DNA from: Begonia masoniana
Taxonomy: Eukaryota > Streptophyta > Magnoliopsida > Cucurbitales > Begoniaceae
DNA length: 64,000 nt
Direction: 5' to 3'
Assembly: GCA_022432975.1 (NCBI GenBank)
Contig: CM039505.1
Span: forward strand, 46,730,544 to 46,794,543
The notes beneath the pieces were generated by a model that ran no database searches, had not been told where the DNA came from, and saw only the letters and a list, made by a program, of their open reading frames with translations. The translations under genes were made by a program, and so were the position numbers. The stretch's first letter is position 1. The number at the start of each line of letters is the position of its first letter. Below are positions 32,201 through 43,781 of this stretch, piece after piece.

Positions 32201-34592
32201 TGTAACGACCACAGTAGGTCCGAGACCAAACCATGACTCTTTTAGACTTGTCCATATATCCTTACTATTTTTATTTAAGTTATACCTCTTTATATTTATT
32301 TTGTTTTTTAAAACATAACTTGGCTCAAGACATCGCGCGCGATTCATTAAACATCGCTTAGCAATGAAATACATTACACATCTGCCGGCGAGCAGTGCAA
32401 AATGCTTCAGCCGATGAGCAGGAACTTAAACTCTTAAACTGCATCTACCGATAGAGAAATAAACTCACATCTGCCGATCATAAAACGACAGAACTCATTT
32501 CTTATTCACTTGCTCCTCCTGATCGCTAAACGAGAAGCACAGAGCTCGCTTCTGCCGGTAGTGAAAATCTACATCATCCGATTATCACGTGCATCTCACG
32601 TGACTCACTAAACACCATCCGATCACTAAACGACAAACACATCACTTATATCATCCGGTATTTGAAACACACTACATCTACCGATCGCTAGATGACAAAC
32701 AATACTTACATCATCCAGTAAGGGGGCATCATTCGGTAAGAAACAAACGTTCACCACCTACCGGTGATGTCAGCCGGATGATTCATTCATCCAGCTTCTA
32801 TCATTCAACTCACACCGGTGACGTCAGCCGGATAATGTATTCATCCAACTTCTATCACACAGCAGTAAAATACAGAAAACTTCAGACAACTCATATCGAC
32901 AGAAAGATAATCTGACCTTCACAGATCTCATACTCGTAGACATAGATATGAATCATGGACTCATCTAGAATACATGTAGCGGAAGACTTAATTAAAACAG
33001 ATCATTCTATACTCTTATAATCATCCCCAAATTTGGTAACCAAACTAGACAATCACAGAATCTAATATTCTAAGAAAATCTCATTCTACCTAAACATCAG
33101 TTCATCATAAATCTTACTGACACATTGTGAGCATTACTACGGGTCATATTCGCCTGCCAACCACAGACTTCCACCCTGAGCATTATCCTGCAACTAGCCT
33201 TATACATCATCACTGAATTTGGAATCATCACCTGCTAAATCTTCACCTACATCATAAGGTTTAAACTATAAGCCTAATGCTTATTAAGGAATGCAATACT
33301 AACAAGTGTGCATGAATGCTCATTTTAAGAAACAAATGCTCATGAATCCTTTCTTGTTCATATTTATACTCAAAGTCTTCATTCTTGTTCATCGTTCGTA
33401 TTCATTGTTCATAATCATCATTCATGCTCATCATTCATATTCATCATTCATGTTCATCAATCATATTCTTCGTTCATGTTGTGTGGATTAAGAGAGGATT
33501 TGTGCCGGTAAAGGGGGTTGACAGTGAGAGTGTACATAGTCCCTTGCGGGTCGTAATCATGGTCCTTCCTTTTGGACAGTGACATACGCCAAACCGCCCC
33601 CAACCCTCGCTTAATTCACGTTGCATAAGTTTTATATTCTTATCTTGTTCATGAGAAAAACATGCCCTTAAAACATTTTCATATGCATAAAACATTCATG
33701 ATGCAAGAACATGAGAACTCTTAACTCATCAAGCTACAGAATAGTGCATTCTTCTGACGTGAAATCATACCATTAAGTCAAACATCAACATAAGTAACAG
33801 ACAGTAGCTTAAATAACTTCTAATCATCGTATCAGTTTCTACCTAGCATCCTTGTGATGTAGGGCCCTAATGGCCGAGAATCCTACACATTCACTTACCT
33901 GGTTTCCTTAGCAACTTGAACTCCTTTTCTTCAAACTTCTTCACCTAAAACATTTACATTGAAGTAGTTGAAATGAAAATCCTAATAGTCCTAATCAGAA
34001 GTCATCCTAGAATCTAATAACTAAAGTCATTCCCGAATCCCTTAGTCTAGTTCTTTGTGTGCAGTCTGAAATCCAAAACCAAAACAGTTAGGTTCAACTA
34101 ACGATTAATCAGGGTTGGTTTTATTAAATGTCCAGAATCGATTCGGAAATGCTATTACCAAACACCCATTATAAATGTTCCTATTATTCGGCCATTGAAG
34201 AATCTTGAAACATTGGGTTCTAGTTGAAAACAGAGTTCCAAATAACTACACGGCAACTACATTGACTAAATCTTACCTCGAACGTAGGTTACCGGAGTGG
34301 AGGTTGGAGGAATCGATCGTCAAAGAGAGAGTCTCCGGCAGAGAGGGAGACAGCTCGGGAGAATGAGAGAACGCAGAAGGGAATGTCGGCTACAGTGAGG
34401 TTTAAAAGTTTCCATTTCCTATTTATACTTAATCCAACCATTCTTAATTACAAATCCTGCCACTCAACCTAATTTATGACACATGCACATTAATTAAGCC
34501 TAGACATAAAATTCCAAACCGAAAAGATCAAAACCAACATGGCCGTTGAAACAATTAAGAAAGTCACCTGATCAAACTCGTTGGGTGTTACA
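32201..34592 (-). repeat. 3' LTR of element C
   Basis: 2392 bp; minus-strand start TGTAACACCCAACG at 34592, end ggtcgttaca at 32201. It contains catcNNccg-rich repeats (about 32380-32850), a cattcat repeat block (about 33360-33480) and a ccaggtaagtg...gggccctacatc module (minus strand, near 33860-33905). Confidence 0.95.
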
Positions 34593-34719
34593 TCCACCCC
34601 TCCTTAAACAAAATTTTCATCCCCAAAAATTGATCAGACAAATAGCTTAGGATATTTGTCCAGCATGTCTTGTTGTCGTTCCCATGTGGCTTCTTCAATA
34701 CCATGATTCATCTATAAGA
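34593..34719 (-). pseudogene. Element C: chromodomain-type C-terminus of pol and polypurine tract
   Basis: The minus strand reads IEEATWERQQDMLDKYPKLF followed by a stop, then aaggaggggtgga next to the LTR. It is the end of the polyprotein whose preceding part is at 41596, separated by element D. Confidence 0.85.
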
Positions 34720-34724
34720 CTTTC

Positions 34725-35989
34725 TGACACGGGATCCCCTAGAGAAGGGTCCGTGTATAACCCACAAATGATAGGAAATGTGTTCGGGTGACAGTGTTAA
34801 GCAAAATTTAAAAATAAGATAAGAAAATGGAAAAGAAAATGAAAATAAATGCAAGTGATGTGAGTGATGAGTGATGGCCGAATATTAAGAGATCAAATGG
34901 AAAGAAAATGCAAGGCATAATAAGTAAAAAAGAAGTGGTGAGATGTGTGTGAAAATCGTGGAGAGTAATATGGAGATGAAGAGAAGAAAAATGCAAGAAA
35001 TAAATGGTGATGTGTGTGGAATATGTGTGGCCAAAATTTAAAGTGAAAATGTGTGTGAAATGATAGCAAGAAAGTAAAGAAAATTTCCTTGGCGGACTCG
35101 TAGAGCGATCTTACGGGTTAAGCTCTCGAGTGAGCGATTTTCTCGGAGGAAAAACGACTACCATAGGCCGGGATTTTCGTCCTCAACTCCTACTCCCAAT
35201 GGAGAGGCGAGGGAAGAGTTAAGAGCTATCCTAGCAACCCAAACTAGGTTAGCAATGGAGGGCTACTCCACTTGGTTCAAAGAACCAAGGAATTCTTTAA
35301 AGGCTACCCACCTTAAAGAAGCAAAAATGAGTTATTTTATAAATTGGCAAAAAGTTGTTTACAAACACCAATCCTATGCTTAAATAGAAAATCCTAGGGT
35401 GGATAATTAGGGTTTCCATAAGGATGAATGAATAGTGGCCCTTGGATGAAAAAGGATGGATGGCCAAGATCAAGGCAAACAAGCACACATCCTAGGGAGG
35501 AGATGAATGCCATGCCTAAATGGATCAATGGAGGGAATCTTGCCACATCATCAATCCATGTTGTCACTAACTCTTGTATTTGCAAAATCATACCTTTAAA
35601 TGTGAGTTCTTCTTTGGGCCATGGCTTCCTTTGGGCTTTATCTTGTGAAGGCCTTTTTTTTCTTTGAATAATTGGTTGAATTTCTTCAACCCATAATCCA
35701 CCACCATACATCTAACCCTAACCACACAATCTAATGCATGAAATCCAATTATAAAATCCTTACAATGAAGGCGAATGTAAGCCAAATAAGTTCAAAAATA
35801 AAAATTACAAATTATTGGACCGGGAAGACAAATTCCCATGGGCCTAATGGTGAATCCTTCCATGTGCTCCCAAATGCATTCTTTCCTCAAAAATATTCCT
35901 ACAAAAAGAAAACACGTAATAAGTAGAGAGATGATAAAAAGCTTGGGACTTTACTAATTTTTCTTTTAATTTCAACCTGAGGCACGTCA
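34725..35989 (-). repeat. 3' LTR of element D
   Basis: 1265 bp; minus-strand start TGACGTGCCTC at 35989 and end CCCGTGTCA at 34725, with short TGAC/GTCA terminal inverted repeats. Its right-hand copy is 40330-41595. Confidence 0.95.
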
Positions 35990-37109
35990 TCCTCTCCGGG
36001 TGATTTGAGGATTTGACCTCAAATCCGTTGGTTGACTTTTCCTCAATAATGTCCCCTACAATGTCTTGTGTACTCCTTGAAGGCTCGAATTTGAATACAA
36101 TGAGGGAATGTTTTTTCGTTATAAAGCACTTCACCAAGAGATGTTCGAGATGGAAAAGGATAAGGGTTAGGATGGTCTTGCTAATGTTTTCTTTGGCGGG
36201 GGTGGAAAAATTGAATTCAACGGCTACTTTGGAGGGCGATTGCTCGGTGATGGAAGGAAATTTTCCAAAGTAGGTGAATCCGACAAAGAGTAAAGTGGGA
36301 ATTCTAAAGTTCTCCGACCAAAGAAATATTTCAATTATCCTTAAGACCTCAAAAGAAAATTTATTTACCAATAGAACCTTAACCCTAGTCCTATGGTAGA
36401 ATTTGTGAAAACCAATCGATGGGGAACAAGGTTTTGGTAATCTACCAAATTGAAAGATAAGGCGCTTATGGGCTACAAAAGGAATAAAATGTCTAATTGT
36501 GTGTGTAGCTCTAAGAATGGAAATAGGAAGGGAAAGGGTTGGCTCTAGGCCATAGAGTAACCTCTTCCTAAGGGATGGAACAGACCGAAAAATTTCCTTA
36601 AGTTTCGGGTGGAAAAGAAAGGGAGTGATGATCATGCTACCCAATCCAAAGATGATTTCGTCGTTTAATTTTGTCTTCTCATGAGGCCATGTAGATACGT
36701 CCTCCAATTGGCAAGACAATTCACTAGTAAATAAAGGATTTGGGTGTGTCTTGATAAAGGAAAGAATTTTCTCATGATTTGGGAAGGAAAAAAATTGAGC
36801 TACAACCATACTTCCGATGCCAAAAATGCCTTCGTCACTTATTTCCCTTTCCTCGACATTTTTCAAAGCATATGACACCTTTTCTTCATATAAAGGGTTG
36901 TCATGCCAATTGATATGAGTGAGATTTTGCTCATCAATTAACCCACATTTTGACAATAGTAAATTTTCCTTTGATTTTTCTTTTTGGCGGGTAGCCTCAT
37001 CTTGAGCAACTTGGTCGAGGGTCATCGGTAGCAATTTGATTTTTCTTCTTCCAAAATTAAACGTATAACGGTTGAGGAATCCGTCATGGTTTACCCTTCG
37101 GTCAAAGTG
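35990..37109 (-). pseudogene. Element D: unknown region after protease
   Basis: About 370 codons in the same frame as gag and protease, separated from protease by one stop at 37110-37112. It opens with FDRRVNHDGFLNRYTFNFG and MLPMTLDQVAQDEATR, the kind of sequence that follows protease in plant gypsy elements, but no reverse transcriptase motif comes after. A repeated segment is visible: EGIFGIGSMVVAQFFSFP and DEIIFGLGSMIITPFLFHP, about 60 residues apart. The rest is basic and hydrophobic without a domain I know. The frame runs on into the LTR and stops at 35844. Its length and freedom from further stops suggest it was coding. Confidence 0.6.
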
Positions 37110-37454
37110 TCATGGTCGACCCAAAAGGATGTGGCTGGCACTCATCGGAACAACATCACAAATAACCGAATCTTGGTACGTTCCTATAATGAAATCTACG
37201 GTTACTTGTTTGGTGATCTCATGCTCATTTTTATGGTCCAACCATTGAAGCTTATAGGGTGTAGAATGATTACGGGTTTCAAGTCCTAATTTTCCGACCA
37301 TGTCTTGGGAGGCCGCATTTATGCAACTTCCTCCATCGATTATTAACGAACAAACTTTATCTCCTACAGCACATCGACTATGAAATAGATTTTCACGTTG
37401 ACAGTCCTTGTCCACGTGCTTAAATGTCAATGCTCGCCTTATGAACATTAACAA
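37110..37454 (-). pseudogene. Element D: retropepsin-like protease
   Basis: A 114-codon segment in frame with gag. The active-site motif is LIIDGGSCINAAS, the D-G-G variant found in several plant gypsy elements. It ends SASHILLGRP, the conserved ILG hairpin region, directly before the stop at 37110-37112. It is separated from gag by a stop at 37476-37478. Confidence 0.85.
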
Positions 37455-37475
37455 GGGTCCATCTTGAGGCTTGCA

Positions 37476-38759
37476 TTAATCGGCATCATCTTCGCTTTCT
37501 TTTTCTACTTCGCCCTTATCAATTTTATTGTATTGGCCTTCGTCCTCTTCACTTTCCCATTCACCCGTGGATTCCTTGATGACCATCACGCGGTGATTGG
37601 TGCACTCATTAGTGTAGTGCCATTTTCCTAAACATTTGAAGCATTGCACATCATGTGCTCTAGGTCCTTTAGGTTGGGGTTCGTGGTTTTTGTTCGATAG
37701 GGGATTGTGAAGGGTGTTTAATGCTTTTGGTGGCCAATTTCGGTTGACAGGTCTCTTTTCTTCTTGTCTTGTGGTCATCTTGTCAGAATTGTAGGTTCTT
37801 GGTGGGAATTTAGGAAGGTCAGTCTTACGCTTCCTATTCAATTGCCTCTCCACCGTGAGGGCCAATTGTATGACCAAGTCCATGGTCTCCAATTGTTGAA
37901 CTTCGACGGCATCTCCTATGTCGCGATTTAAGCCTCTTATAAATCTAGCGATAAGTTGTTTTTGGGGTTCATCAATTGCGCATCGTATATTAAGGGTCTC
38001 AAATTCGGTAAGATATTCATCTACCGAGAGGCTATTTTGCTTTAACGTGTGGAGTTGATTAAAGAGTTCATGTTTATAGTGTCGGGGGACGAAACTATGA
38101 TGCATTAAGTCTTTCTTGGAAGTCCATGTAGTAACGGGGTTTCCTAAGGTTCTAATTCGTTGGGCTTTGAGATTGGACCACCATAAAGCGGCGTGGCCCG
38201 TAAGTTCAAGAGAAGCTAATTGGATTTTTACTCGCTCGGAGTAATCATGGCATTCGAAAACTCTCTCAACTTTATCGACCCAATCTAGATAAGTGTGCCC
38301 GTCACACGTTCCATTGAAAATGGAAATTGAAATTTTGATGTTGCGGAGGTCGTCGTTGTCCCTACGACGATATGGGCGATACTCTTCATTATCAACCCAA
38401 TCCTCATCCTCCGACTCAAATTGACGAGATCTCCTTCTTCGGGGTTCAGCCCATTCTTCCTCTATAGGTGGTTGAGGTGTAAGATTACGACGCCTAGGAC
38501 GTTCGGGAATGATCCTAGAGGAGGTTTCTTGAGAAGAGACTTGTTCATTGGTGTCTCTACGGGAGGGATCGCTTAAAAGAGATTGGACTTGTTGGGCTAT
38601 GGTGTTAACTAAGCTCGTTACGGCGTCAATTTGTCCTTGCATGCCTCCTTGAGCGCTAGTTTCACCTTCGTGACGCGTAGGTTCGGGAGGGGAAGTGCCC
38701 CTCGCACGATTTGGTTGTTTGTTCTGTGTATCACGTGCAAAACCACTCCTATTAGTCAT
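37476..38759 (-). CDS. Element D: Gag polyprotein
   Basis: An intact 427-codon frame. The N-terminus is polar (MTNRSGFARDTQNKQPN), followed by an arginine-rich acidic stretch. The retrotransposon gag domain lies at about residues 140-290 (YLDWVDKVERVFECHDYSE, then HAALWWSNLKAQR and LTEFETLNIRC). A zinc knuckle (CFKCLGKWHYTNEC) is near residue 360, and the tail is acidic. Gag forms the virus-like particle and binds element RNA. It ends at 37476 with a stop, and protease continues in the same frame 21 bases later. That stop could be decay or a readthrough site; one copy cannot decide. Confidence 0.88.
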   Translation of the reverse strand: MTNRSGFARDTQNKQPNRARGTSPPEPTRHEGETSAQGGMQGQIDAVTSLVNTIAQQVQSLLSDPSRRDTNEQVSSQETSSRIIPERPRRRNLTPQPPIEEEWAEPRRRRSRQFESEDEDWVDNEEYRPYRRRDNDDLRNIKISISIFNGTCDGHTYLDWVDKVERVFECHDYSERVKIQLASLELTGHAALWWSNLKAQRIRTLGNPVTTWTSKKDLMHHSFVPRHYKHELFNQLHTLKQNSLSVDEYLTEFETLNIRCAIDEPQKQLIARFIRGLNRDIGDAVEVQQLETMDLVIQLALTVERQLNRKRKTDLPKFPPRTYNSDKMTTRQEEKRPVNRNWPPKALNTLHNPLSNKNHEPQPKGPRAHDVQCFKCLGKWHYTNECTNHRVMVIKESTGEWESEEDEGQYNKIDKGEVEKESEDDAD

Positions 38760-40314
38760 AATTAATTGTTTAATTAAAATTCCAATTATTGTCTAAGTTG
38801 TTCCTCTTAATTAGTGCGTTGATTATCTTGTTTAATGTCTTAGGAAAATTTAAGCACTAAGGTATATTCTTAACTAAGATAATATTAAAAATAGGAATTA
38901 TGCTCACTTAAGGAAACAACTTAATGATATCATTAAACACTTACAATGTAATTATAGAAAGGAATATTTTTCAATAAATGCTAATCACCACAAATTTAAC
39001 CCAATTTAATCCAAGTTATCAATTTTACACCAAATCCACTTAAAAAATATTAATATAAACTTAATTATTCCCAAAAACAGCAAGTAACAACATTAATTCA
39101 CAAGTTTAATCAAGGGAAACATGCTGAAATTATCAGAATAATAAGCAGAATTTTCTTAAATGCAAGGATTCAATGTGATTGATTTTAACATGCTATATAA
39201 ATATTCTTGCAAATATATTTAGTGCACTCAAATAACAGCATATAATTGATGAATTTATAAGTTAAATCCAAGTGCAACATTCAGCAAATTAATATGAAAA
39301 ACAAGGATAGTCATAAACTGAAAAGGAACAACACATGTAAACCGGTTTTATAGTTTTTAAATTTAGGCCGATTTTATGCATTCAAAAATATTCAAATTTT
39401 GGGAATATTTTAGATGCACATATGGAATTTAAATAAAACATTTAATGCTAAAGGAAATACATCTGAATCAACCCAAAAAATTGAAGCTAACAAAGATTGC
39501 AAACCAAGAAAGGAAAACACCATTAAATCGATCTAGAATTTGTCATTAAAGCCAATTGCATAAATACCAATATGACCAAATTTTATGCTAAATTATAGGT
39601 AAATCTTAAATGCAAAAATCATGGTTCAAATCTAACACAAATAGATAGAAATCCGAGGTACTAAAATAGGAAAATCGAAATGATAAAACATTAAGTATAA
39701 ATCGATTTATATTCCTAGATTAGGTCCGATTTCATGCAACCTTTAATCTGAATTTTTTTTTTGACAAGTTACTAGCATAGATTTTTAGATGAAATAACAT
39801 GGTTCAAATGTTAACATAAAGTGCTAAAGAAACTGAGGCTAAAAACTAACAAAAATCCGAGGAGAATAACACTTCAACAACCGGTTTTTAGAATTAGTTT
39901 TAGGCCGATTTTTAAACACCAAAAATTCCAGAATTTTATATATAGTTAATGGACAATATCTAGGTGCTAAAACATGGCTAAAACACAGCAAATAATATAG
40001 AAAAACCGAGGAGAAGATAAACTTAAATCCGAGAAAAATAAGCATAAAAACCGAAAAGAAAAATGAGAGATTTGAAGTGCTCACCTTGGCCGATCTTCAA
40101 ACACATTGCATACCATATTTTCCAGAATATTTTAAGCATTTAAATGAAAATAATAATGGCAGCAAGTAATAAAAATAAAATAGCACAAGTTAGCACAAAG
40201 TTAGTTCAACAAATAAAGTGAAAATATTGTAAGAAAAGAAATGAGCTACTATCCCAGTTTTGTGCCGAATTTTGACTATTGTCAAGGCACTAAAACACAT
40301 GAGGGAAGCCTTGT
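38760..40314 (-). other. Element D 5' leader
   Basis: About 1.55 kb, AT-rich and without coding signal, between the primer-binding site and the gag start. Phrases like ccgatttttatgc recur irregularly. A long untranslated leader is usual for non-autonomous plant elements. Confidence 0.7.
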
Positions 40315-40327
40315 GGCTCTGATACCA
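40315..40327 (-). other. Element D primer-binding site (tRNA-Met)
   Basis: TGGTATCAGAGCC on the minus strand, two bases inside the 5' LTR. Confidence 0.95.
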
Positions 40328-40329
40328 CT

Positions 40330-41595
40330 TGACACGGGATCCCCTAGAGAAGGGTCCGTGTATAACCCACAAATGATAGGAAATGTGTTTGGGTGCAAGT
40401 GTTAAGCAAAACTTAAAAATAAGATAAGGAAATGAAAAAGAAAATGAAAATAAATGCAAGTGATGTGAGTGATGAGTGATGGCCGAATATTAAGAGATCA
40501 AATGGAAAGAAAATGCAAGGCATAATAAGTAAAAAAGAAGTGCTGAGATGTGTGTGAAAATCGTGGAGAGTTATATGGAGATGAAGAGAAAAAAAATGTA
40601 AGAAATAAATGGTGATGTGTGTGGAATATGTGTGGCCGAAATTTAAAGTGAAAATGTGTGTGAAATGATAGCAAGAAAGTAAAGAAAATACCCTTGGTGG
40701 ACTCGTAGAGCGATCTTACGGGTTAAGCTCTCGAGTGAACGATTTTCTCGGAGGAAAAACGACCACCGTAGGCCGGGATTTTCGTCCTCAACTTCTACTC
40801 CCAATGGAAAGGCGAAGGAAGAGTTAAGAGCTATCCTAGCAACCCAAGCTAGGTTAGCAATGTAGGGCTACTCCACTTGGTTCAAAGAACCAAGGAATTC
40901 TTTAAAGGCTACCCACCTTAAAGAAGTAAAAATGAGTTATTTTATAAATTGGCAAAAAGTTGTTTACAAACACCAATCCTATGCTTAAATAGAAAATCCT
41001 AGGGTGGATGATTAGGGTTTCCATAAGGATGAATGAATAGTGGCCCTTGGATGAAAAGGATGGATGGCCAAGATCAAGGCAAACAAGCACACATCCTAGG
41101 CAGGAGATGAATGTCATGCCTAAATGAATCAATGGAGGGAATCTCGCCACATCATCAATCCATGTTGCCACTAACTCTTGTACTTGCAAAATCATACCTT
41201 TAAATGTGGGTTCTTCTTTGGGCCATGACTTCCTTTGGGCTTTATCTTGTGAAGGCTTTTTTTTTTCTTTGAATAATTGGTTGAATTTCTTCAACCCATA
41301 ATCCACCACCATACATCTTAACCCTAACCACACAATCTAATGCATGAAATCCAATTATAAAATCCTTACAATGAAGGCGAATGTATGCCAAATAAGTTCG
41401 AAAATAAAAATTACAAATTATTGGGCCGGGAAGACAAATTCCCATGGGCTGAATGGTGAATCCTTCCATGTGCTCCCAAATGCATTCCTTCCTAAAAAAT
41501 ATTCATACAAAAAGAAAACACGTAATAAGTAGAGATATGATAAAAAGCTTGGGACTTTACTAATTTTTCTTTTAATTTCAACCCGAGGCACGTCA
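40330..41595 (-). repeat. 5' LTR of element D
   Basis: 1266 bp, aligned end to end with 34725-35989 and differing at a few positions per hundred by eye, including single-base indels. Confidence 0.95.
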
Positions 41596-42220
41596 CTTTC
41601 ACTAGTTGAATTTCCTTATTCCTCAGAGTCTTAACTACAGATTCTATAATCCTTACAGGCTTCTCTTCGTACACGAGTGTCGGCTCGATTTCGATACCAG
41701 TTGGTTCGATAACTAGTGCCGGATCACGTATGCATTTCCTTAACATTGACACATGAAAGACATTATGTACCTTTTCCAGTGATGGAGGCAATTGCAGTTT
41801 GTAAGCTGTACCGCCAATCCTTGCTAAGACAGGGAATGGTCCAATAAATCGCAGATTAAGCTTTCCCTTCTTTCCAAATCTTATAACTCCCTTAAAGGGT
41901 GAAACATTTAAGAATACCTCATCCTTTACAGCAAATTCAAGATCTTTTCTTCTTTGGTCTGCATAACTCTTCTGTCGACTTTGCGCAGTCACCATTCTCC
42001 TCCTAATAATGGCAATCTTATCTGACATCTGTTGTAAAATCTCGGGTCCTAGGAGTTTTGCTTCACCAACTTCATCCCAATACAAAGGTGACCTGCATTT
42101 CCTGCCATATAATGCTTCATATGGTGTCATATCTATGGTGGACTGGTAACTATTGTTGTAAGAGAATTCAACCAAGGGCAGGTATCGACTCCATGACGTC
42201 TGAAACTCTTGCACACACGC
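41596..42220 (-). pseudogene. Element C: integrase C-terminal part
   Basis: Between the element D and hAT insertions. The minus strand reads FQTSWSRYLPLVEFSYNNS, YEALYGRKCRSPLYWDEVG, VSPFKGVIRFGKKGK and FHVSMLRKCIRDP, and reaches LRNKEIQLVKV at the element D junction. No stop occurs inside. Frame differs from upstream pol only because the hAT insertion adds 1219 bp. Confidence 0.92.
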
Positions 42221-43431
42221 TAGGGCTGGGCACGGTCCGGTCCGGGCCGGTTCTGGCCTGGAACCGGACCGGACCGTTGGTTTCAGGAATTTATTTCCCG
42301 AAACTGGAACCGTCCCCTAACGGAACCGGTACCGAACCAGAACCGGACCGAATTTTCGGTCCTGTTCCGGTTCGGTACCGGTTCCCTCCCATGTATCTTT
42401 CCTTTAGGGATTCTGCTCCTAGACAGAGGCTCCGATCAAATCCATAACAGTTTGGGTGCAGCATAAAAAAATGATGGGTTTGTTGAAGAAACTGATCATT
42501 TATGTTTGCCTATTTCTGCTCACCAAACTCAGCCATCTGGTTTGAATTTGTCTGCACTTGATTCCCAGTCCAGAATACACAATCCATGAAGTAAAGGCAA
42601 AGCCACAAAATAGACTGAACTTACTCGTGTGACGGTGTGAGAGAGTCGAGAATCGGCCCTCTTGATCTCCACGACTTCATCGTCCCCTTCCTCGCGCTTC
42701 GACGTCGAAGACTGGGAGGCACCAGAAGACGAAGCTGCCGAAGAAACCGAGGCAGTATTGAAGATCTTCGGCGGCCGAGAAATGGACGGCGACGGCGAAA
42801 ATTCCTCTAGAAACAGCTCCAGCGCCCACTCCGACGCGCTCCGATTCATTTCCGGCGATGGCTGGACGATCCGCGACGCAGATTACATGAAGGCGATGAA
42901 ACAAAACCCGGATCCGAGAATCGGGAGAGTCGCTGCCCGCGGGATGAATTCCGACCTTCCAAATCGGACTTGTTCAGAGTTGAGAATTCAGAATCGGGTC
43001 ACCAGGTCAGAACGGCATCATTCGCTGGTCGATGGTTGACGGGCGACGGTCGGAGCTGCGTGAGGTCGGATCGTCGGTGTGTTCAGCTGTTGCTGAGGAG
43101 TGTGAAGTGAACTCAGTTACAGGTTACTGAGAGGCGAGTGCGAAGGGCAACGAGGCGAGGGCTTGGTTTTGTTTCTTTTTAGTTTTTTTTTTTATTTTTT
43201 TTAAGTTATCCGACCCATGGGTCGGATAAGCCACCGGGCTGACCCATGGGTCGGTTCTCCCATGGGAAATCCCGGTCCCAGCTCGGGGAACCGGGAACCG
43301 GACCGCGGTTCCCGGTTCTCTAATCCATGGAACCGGAACCGGTTCCATGGATGACAGAACCGCCCAAGAACCGGCCTGAACCGCCGGTCCGGTCCGGTTT
43401 CGCGGTTCCGGGCCGGTTCTGCCCACCCCTA
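42221..43431. mobile_element. hAT-type non-autonomous element, TSD acacacgc
   Basis: 1211 bp bounded by tagggctgggca and tgcccacccctа-type ends (minus strand taggggtgggca), with a perfect 8-bp duplication acacacgc at 42213-42220 and 43432-43439. The ends are rich in ggtccggtccgg words arranged in opposite orientation. It contains no transposase but holds a fragment resembling a host bZIP gene (about 42529-42930). It lies in the integrase part of element C, whose sequence resumes on both sides. Confidence 0.93.
42529..42930 (-). pseudogene. Captured bZIP-like gene fragment (5' exon and part of intron)
   Basis: The minus strand reads from ATG 42849: MNRSASEWALELFLEEFSPS, then a serine-rich stretch and GDDEVVEIKRADSRLS. 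The RSASEWA opening resembles the conserved N-terminal region of group C bZIP transcription factors (CPRF2/bZIP63 type). The coding character ends near 42625, where a donor-like ga/gtaagttc begins and T-rich intron-like sequence follows. The GC content is well above the surroundings. No basic region or leucine zipper is present. I infer that a hAT element copied genomic DNA including an exon-intron boundary. The bZIP identity rests on one short motif and could be wrong. Confidence 0.55.
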
Positions 43432-43781
43432 ACACACGCCCTCAACATATCCTCAAGTATTTGAATTGTCCGCTCAGATTGTCTATCGGTTTGTGGATGA
43501 AAAGCAGTGCTGAAAGATAACTTTGATCCTAATGTGTTCTGAAGACTCTGCCAAAATCTTGAGGTGAACCTGAGATCACGATCAGAGACTATGGATATCG
43601 GAATCCCATGCAATCTAATGATTTCCTAAACATACAGATTGGCAAGCTGGTCCATCGTGTATGTTGTCTTCACGGGTAGGAAGTGAGCTGACTTCGTCAA
43701 TCTGTCAACCACAACCCAGATGCTGTCATGACCTTTAGTTGTCTTAGGTAAACCAACAACAAAATCTATGGCAATGTTTTC
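43432..43781 (-). pseudogene. Element C: integrase core
   Basis: Contains [20 protein letters not shown] and [19 protein letters not shown], with the second catalytic aspartate and the glutamate region of integrase. Upstream the frame has stops near 43629 and 43780. Downstream it runs into the hAT insertion after EDMLRACV. Confidence 0.9.

Larger units (their letters stand above)
34725..41595 (-). mobile_element. Element D: non-autonomous gag-protease LTR element, TSD ctttc
   Basis: 6871 bp with LTRs at 34725-35989 and 40330-41595 and perfect target duplication ctttc (34720-34724 and 41596-41600). It has a Met-tRNA primer-binding site (40315-40327) and a purine tract beside the 3' LTR. The interior encodes gag, a protease and an unknown C-terminal region in one frame. 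No reverse transcriptase, RNase H or integrase is seen, so it must have been mobilised in trans. Confidence 0.95.

Noticed and set aside
42662..43039. 125-codon plus-strand frame in the hAT element
   Set aside because: It is the antisense shadow of the GC-rich bZIP-like exon; the minus strand has the recognisable motif and splice donor.
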